From: CAZADA01 sp964636945
Lineage (GTDB): Bacteria; Pseudomonadota; Alphaproteobacteria; Caulobacterales; Maricaulaceae
Direction: 5' to 3'
DNA length: 26,488 bases
Assembly (NCBI GenBank): GCA_964636945.1
Contig: CAZWVH010000038.1
Coordinates: 1-26,488 of the forward strand
Part shown: in pieces, positions 23,376 through 26,488 of the stretch
Numbering within the stretch: the stretch's first letter is position 1
How the letters are laid out: every line of letters begins with the position of its first letter
Position numbers and translations under genes: made by a program
Notes under the pieces: generated by a model
Database searches by the model: none
Told to the model about the DNA's origin: nothing
What the model saw: only the letters and a program-made list of their open reading frames with translations

Positions 23376-23613
23376 CGCCATCGGCGCCCTGAACGACGTC
23401 GGTCATGCTTGTCTCATTAATCGGATAGGCCCGTGAGGCGGCTGGAGGCCCGTATTGGCGTTAGAGGATGATCGCGAATGTGGGAAGGCCGATATCCGCC
23501 GATAACAGCGTCTCTATGCGAGCGATAGTGCAGCACTCCGTTCGCCCCTCAAATCGCGGTCTATGGGCTTTGTGAGTTTGGCTGCTGGTCGCAATTCTGC
23601 CATGAGGGCGGGC

Positions 23614-24462
23614 ATGAATGACCCCAACCCTCAGACCACAGCGCAGTGGCGCGCGGCGCTAACTCGCCAACTGACGCAGGCGGAGATTGAGCACCCTGCG
23701 CGCGAGGCGGTGATCTTGTTGCGCCAATGGGGATTTGATCCGACATTGGAGCCGGATGCTCCAATCTCTCCAAATATCGCAGAGCAACTTTCCCACGCCG
23801 CCGCCCGGCGTGCAGCCGGCGAACCCATGGCGTATATTTTGGGGCGTAAAGGGTTTTGGACGCTGGATTTGTCTGTTGGGCCGGGCGTGCTCACTCCGCG
23901 CCCGGAAACCGAACATGTTGTGGAAACGGCGCTCGGCTGTGATGTGCCATCCCATCCCCGCATTCTCGATCTGGGCGTGGGTTCAGGCGCGATTTTGCTG
24001 TCATTGCTGAGTGAATTGCCAGGCGCGTGGGGTGTTGGTGTGGACATTTCGACCGACGCGCTGCGCATTGCGCAGATGAACGCCGCGGCAATTGGTCTGG
24101 CCAAACGCTGCGCGCTGGTATGCGCGGACTGGGATGCGCCATTGTTAGGCCAATTTGATCTGATTGTCTCCAATCCGCCCTATGTGCGCACCGGTGATAT
24201 CGTAACGCTGGAGCGCGATGTGCGCGAGTATGAACCCCATGTCGCGCTCGATGGCGGGGCGGATGGATTGGATTTTTATCGCCGACTGGCCGAATCAGCA
24301 CGCAATCTCCTGGCGACGGGAGGCAGCATGGTGATGGAGTTTGGCGCGGATCAGTCGACAGATGTGGAGGCGATGTTTATGAGGCTTTCTTTCGACGGGT
24401 TGCAATTGGTAAAGGATTTCTCAGGTAAGACTCGCGTGGCAGTATTACGCCAAGTTCGATGA
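23614..24462 (+). CDS. prmC: Release factor glutamine methyltransferase PrmC (HemK)
   Basis: 282 aa from ATG 23614 (GAGGG just upstream; in-frame ATGs at 23602 and 23563 are alternatives). PrmC N5-methylates the glutamine of the GGQ motif in RF1 and RF2, increasing termination efficiency. The N-terminal helical substrate-binding domain covers about 1-80, with the connecting PMAYILGRKGFWTLDLSV. Then GVLTPRPETEHVVETAL, SAM motif I LDLGVGSGAI at 119-128, and the glutamine-binding NPPY at 187-190 (FDLIVSNPPYVRTGDI). The C-terminal part has EPHVALDGGADGLDFYRRLA and MEFGADQ, all family-typical. It is normally adjacent to prfA; here it is about 800 bp downstream by the scaffold coordinates. Confidence 0.95.
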   Translation: MNDPNPQTTAQWRAALTRQLTQAEIEHPAREAVILLRQWGFDPTLEPDAPISPNIAEQLSHAAARRAAGEPMAYILGRKGFWTLDLSVGPGVLTPRPETEHVVETALGCDVPSHPRILDLGVGSGAILLSLLSELPGAWGVGVDISTDALRIAQMNAAAIGLAKRCALVCADWDAPLLGQFDLIVSNPPYVRTGDIVTLERDVREYEPHVALDGGADGLDFYRRLAESARNLLATGGSMVMEFGADQSTDVEAMFMRLSFDGLQLVKDFSGKTRVAVLRQVR

Positions 24463-24487
24463 ATTGGGGCTTGATTCCTTACCAAAC

Positions 24488-24509
24488 AGCGCGATACGGT
24501 CAACGCGCT
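24488..24509 (+). terminator. Weak hairpin after prmC
   Basis: AGCGCG (24488-24493) and CGCGCT (24504-24509) are inverted repeats around a 10-nt loop, about 25 bp after the prmC stop. There is no T-tract. It is a tentative terminator in the 208-bp gap before the DUF4167 gene. Confidence 0.25.
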
Positions 24510-24601
24510 CTCAGGGCGGGGATGCGTACAACACGCAAGGCCGATGAAGCATGAAGACCATTGGCCCGCTTGGTCACCAAATTGAGGTGAGAGTTGCGCC
24601 C

Positions 24602-24628
24602 GGTATGCCATACCGTCATTGATGACGG
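24602..24628. promoter_or_regulatory. Two overlapping dyads upstream of the DUF4167 gene
   Basis: GGTATG-C-CATACC (24602-24614) and CCGTCAT-TG-ATGACGG (24613-24628) share the bases CC at 24613-24614. Both are perfect inverted repeats and end 42 bp before the DUF4167 ATG. As DNA they could be adjacent operators. As RNA they would compete for the shared bases. I cannot assign a regulator. Confidence 0.35.
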
Positions 24629-24670
24629 AGCCAACCTGGGAAGCGCGGGCGCGAACGCAAGGGTTAGAGC

Positions 24671-25255
24671 ATGAAACGTCAGCGGGGACGCGGCGGACGC
24701 AAGTCCAACGGTCAGGCTAACCGCCATTTTGAAAGCAGTGGACCAGATATTAAGATCCGGGGTTCTGCGACTCATATCTATGAGAAGTATCAACAGCTTG
24801 CGCGCGATGCTGCGTCGGCTGGCGACCATGTGAAGGCGGAGAATTTATTGCAGCATGCTGAGCATTATTATCGCGTGATGCAAACCATGCAGCCGCCACA
24901 ACAGCCGCAGCAAAAGCGTTCTGAAAGTGACGAGCGTCAACAGCCGAGCTATTCAGGCAATGGGCATGACACGTCCGGGCAGGGTTCTGACGCACATGAC
25001 CCGATGAAAGTCGTGGCCACCGATGATTCCTCTGATGGCCAAACCGACGATCGGCATATGAATGGGGCTTCTGTTGCACAATCCGGCGATGACGGCCAGC
25101 AGCCGGCCGGCACTGAAGAGGAGCCAGCGCCGCGCCGCACCCGCCGCGTGCGTCGACCGCGCAAGTCTGCCGAGTCGGATGAAGCCAAAGGTGAAGCGCG
25201 TGATGCGCTAGAAGCCGCGTCATCCTCCACCGAAGCGGTTGAACAACCGGGCTAG
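24671..25255 (+). CDS. DUF4167 domain-containing protein
   Basis: 194 aa; ATG 24671. DUF4167 is an alphaproteobacterial family of unknown function, defined by the conserved N-terminal 70 residues: MKRQRGRGGRKSNGQANRHF, GPDIKIRGSATHIYEKYQQL, ARDAASAGDHVKAENLLQHA, EHYYRVM. The basic, Gly/Arg-rich start and the helical repeat-like segment suggest RNA or ribosome association, which is inference. After residue 75 the protein is low in complexity (Gln/Pro, Asp/Ser-rich) and likely disordered, with an Arg/Pro patch PRRTRRVRRPRK and an acidic, Ser-rich tail. Its location between prmC and clpB is conserved in many alphaproteobacteria. Confidence 0.9.
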   Translation: MKRQRGRGGRKSNGQANRHFESSGPDIKIRGSATHIYEKYQQLARDAASAGDHVKAENLLQHAEHYYRVMQTMQPPQQPQQKRSESDERQQPSYSGNGHDTSGQGSDAHDPMKVVATDDSSDGQTDDRHMNGASVAQSGDDGQQPAGTEEEPAPRRTRRVRRPRKSAESDEAKGEARDALEAASSSTEAVEQPG

Positions 25256-25277
25256 CCCCGTAACCATCGTCATGGGC

Positions 25278-25312
25278 CAAGACGAGCGCAAGGAATGTCG
25301 CAGCTCGTCTTG
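25278..25312 (+). terminator. Long hairpin between DUF4167 and clpB
   Basis: CAAGACGAGC (25278-25287) and GCTCGTCTTG (25303-25312) are perfect 10-bp inverted repeats around a 15-nt loop. The pairing can be extended outward past a small bulge by TCATG (25270-25274) and CATGA (25315-25319). It begins about 20 bp after the DUF4167 stop. No T-run follows. It may end the upstream transcript; its right arm also contains the CTTG of the proposed clpB heat-shock promoter. Confidence 0.5.
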
Positions 25313-25337
25313 TGCATGACCAAGGTCTCCCCACTTA
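25309..25337 (+). promoter_or_regulatory. Candidate RpoH (sigma-32) heat-shock promoter of clpB
   Basis: CTTGTGC (25309-25315), a 13-bp spacer and CCCCACTTA (25329-25337) compare with the E. coli sigma-32 consensus CTTGAAA / CCCCATNTA. The -10 element mismatches at one position and the CTTG core is intact. The 13-bp spacing equals that of the E. coli dnaK P1 promoter. Transcription would start near 25344, leaving a leader of about 100 nt before clpB. ClpB is a classical RpoH-regulon member. Confidence 0.6.
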
Positions 25338-25446
25338 AGATTGTGAACGATGCGCCGGAGACCGGGCATCATCCAATCATGCGCTGTTTTGGACCATGGC
25401 ATGTTCGCAGGTCTAAGGCGCTGTCTCGCTTCGGAGGAGGAGACTT

Positions 25447-26488
<1,042 letters not shown>

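Overview
The window looks like a chromosomal segment of an alphaproteobacterium with moderately high G+C, probably from the Caulobacterales/Hyphomonadales neighbourhood. The evidence is gene content and order. The run lysC-ptsP-(RodZ-like)-ispG-...-prfA-...-prmC-DUF4167-clpB and the cluster comF-grxC-nitrilase-DUF1178 facing ubiG are typical alphaproteobacterial arrangements. DUF1178, DUF3126, DUF4167 and an NDUFAF5-like methyltransferase-fold protein are families common in that class. No lineage marker such as rRNA is present, so the family-level placement is inference. A 100-N run (22838-22937) shows this is a scaffold with one unresolved join.

Layout. (1) 1-2245, accessory: a truncated secreted formylglycine-generating-enzyme-like (SUMF1) protein on the minus strand, a degraded VapC/PIN toxin 3' end, and a membrane-anchored TPR protein that is AT-richer than its surroundings. 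(2) 2249-8712, an efflux/stress module: a nitroreductase divergent from a TetR regulator, then an RND membrane-fusion protein and an RND pump, and a NUDIX hydrolase starting directly after the pump stop codon. A 27-bp dyad between tetR and the efflux genes is a good operator candidate. (3) 8716-10116: cysE and a protein that appears to carry two tandem DUF3126 domains. (4) 10270-14063: an NDUFAF5-like gene and comF that diverge with overlapping start codons, followed by glutaredoxin, nitrilase and DUF1178 joined by 4-bp ATGA overlaps, then a small secreted protein. (5) 14060-20623, core metabolism: ubiG (minus), then lysC, ptsP (nitrogen PTS Enzyme I), a RodZ-like HTH/membrane protein and ispG. 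(6) 20721-26488: two unrecognised small proteins, prfA, the assembly gap, a partial Uma2-family gene, prmC, DUF4167 and the 5' part of clpB.

How the genes work together. PrfA and PrmC form a functional pair, because PrmC methylates the release-factor GGQ glutamine; here they are separated by the Uma2 gene and the gap. The TetR regulator probably represses the RND pump behind it. LysC, CysE, UbiG and IspG feed amino-acid, quinone and isoprenoid synthesis. ClpB is a heat-shock disaggregase, and the intergenic region before it carries a close match to the sigma-32 promoter consensus with the same spacing as the E. coli dnaK P1 promoter, overlapping a hairpin.

Most of the window is ordinary housekeeping sequence and I see no convincing new multi-gene system. 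The items most worth a second look are the clpB promoter/hairpin, the TetR dyad, the DUF3126 duplication, the overlapping divergent starts of comF and its neighbour, the accessory left end with its direct repeats and toxin remnant, and the Uma2 gene at the assembly gap.
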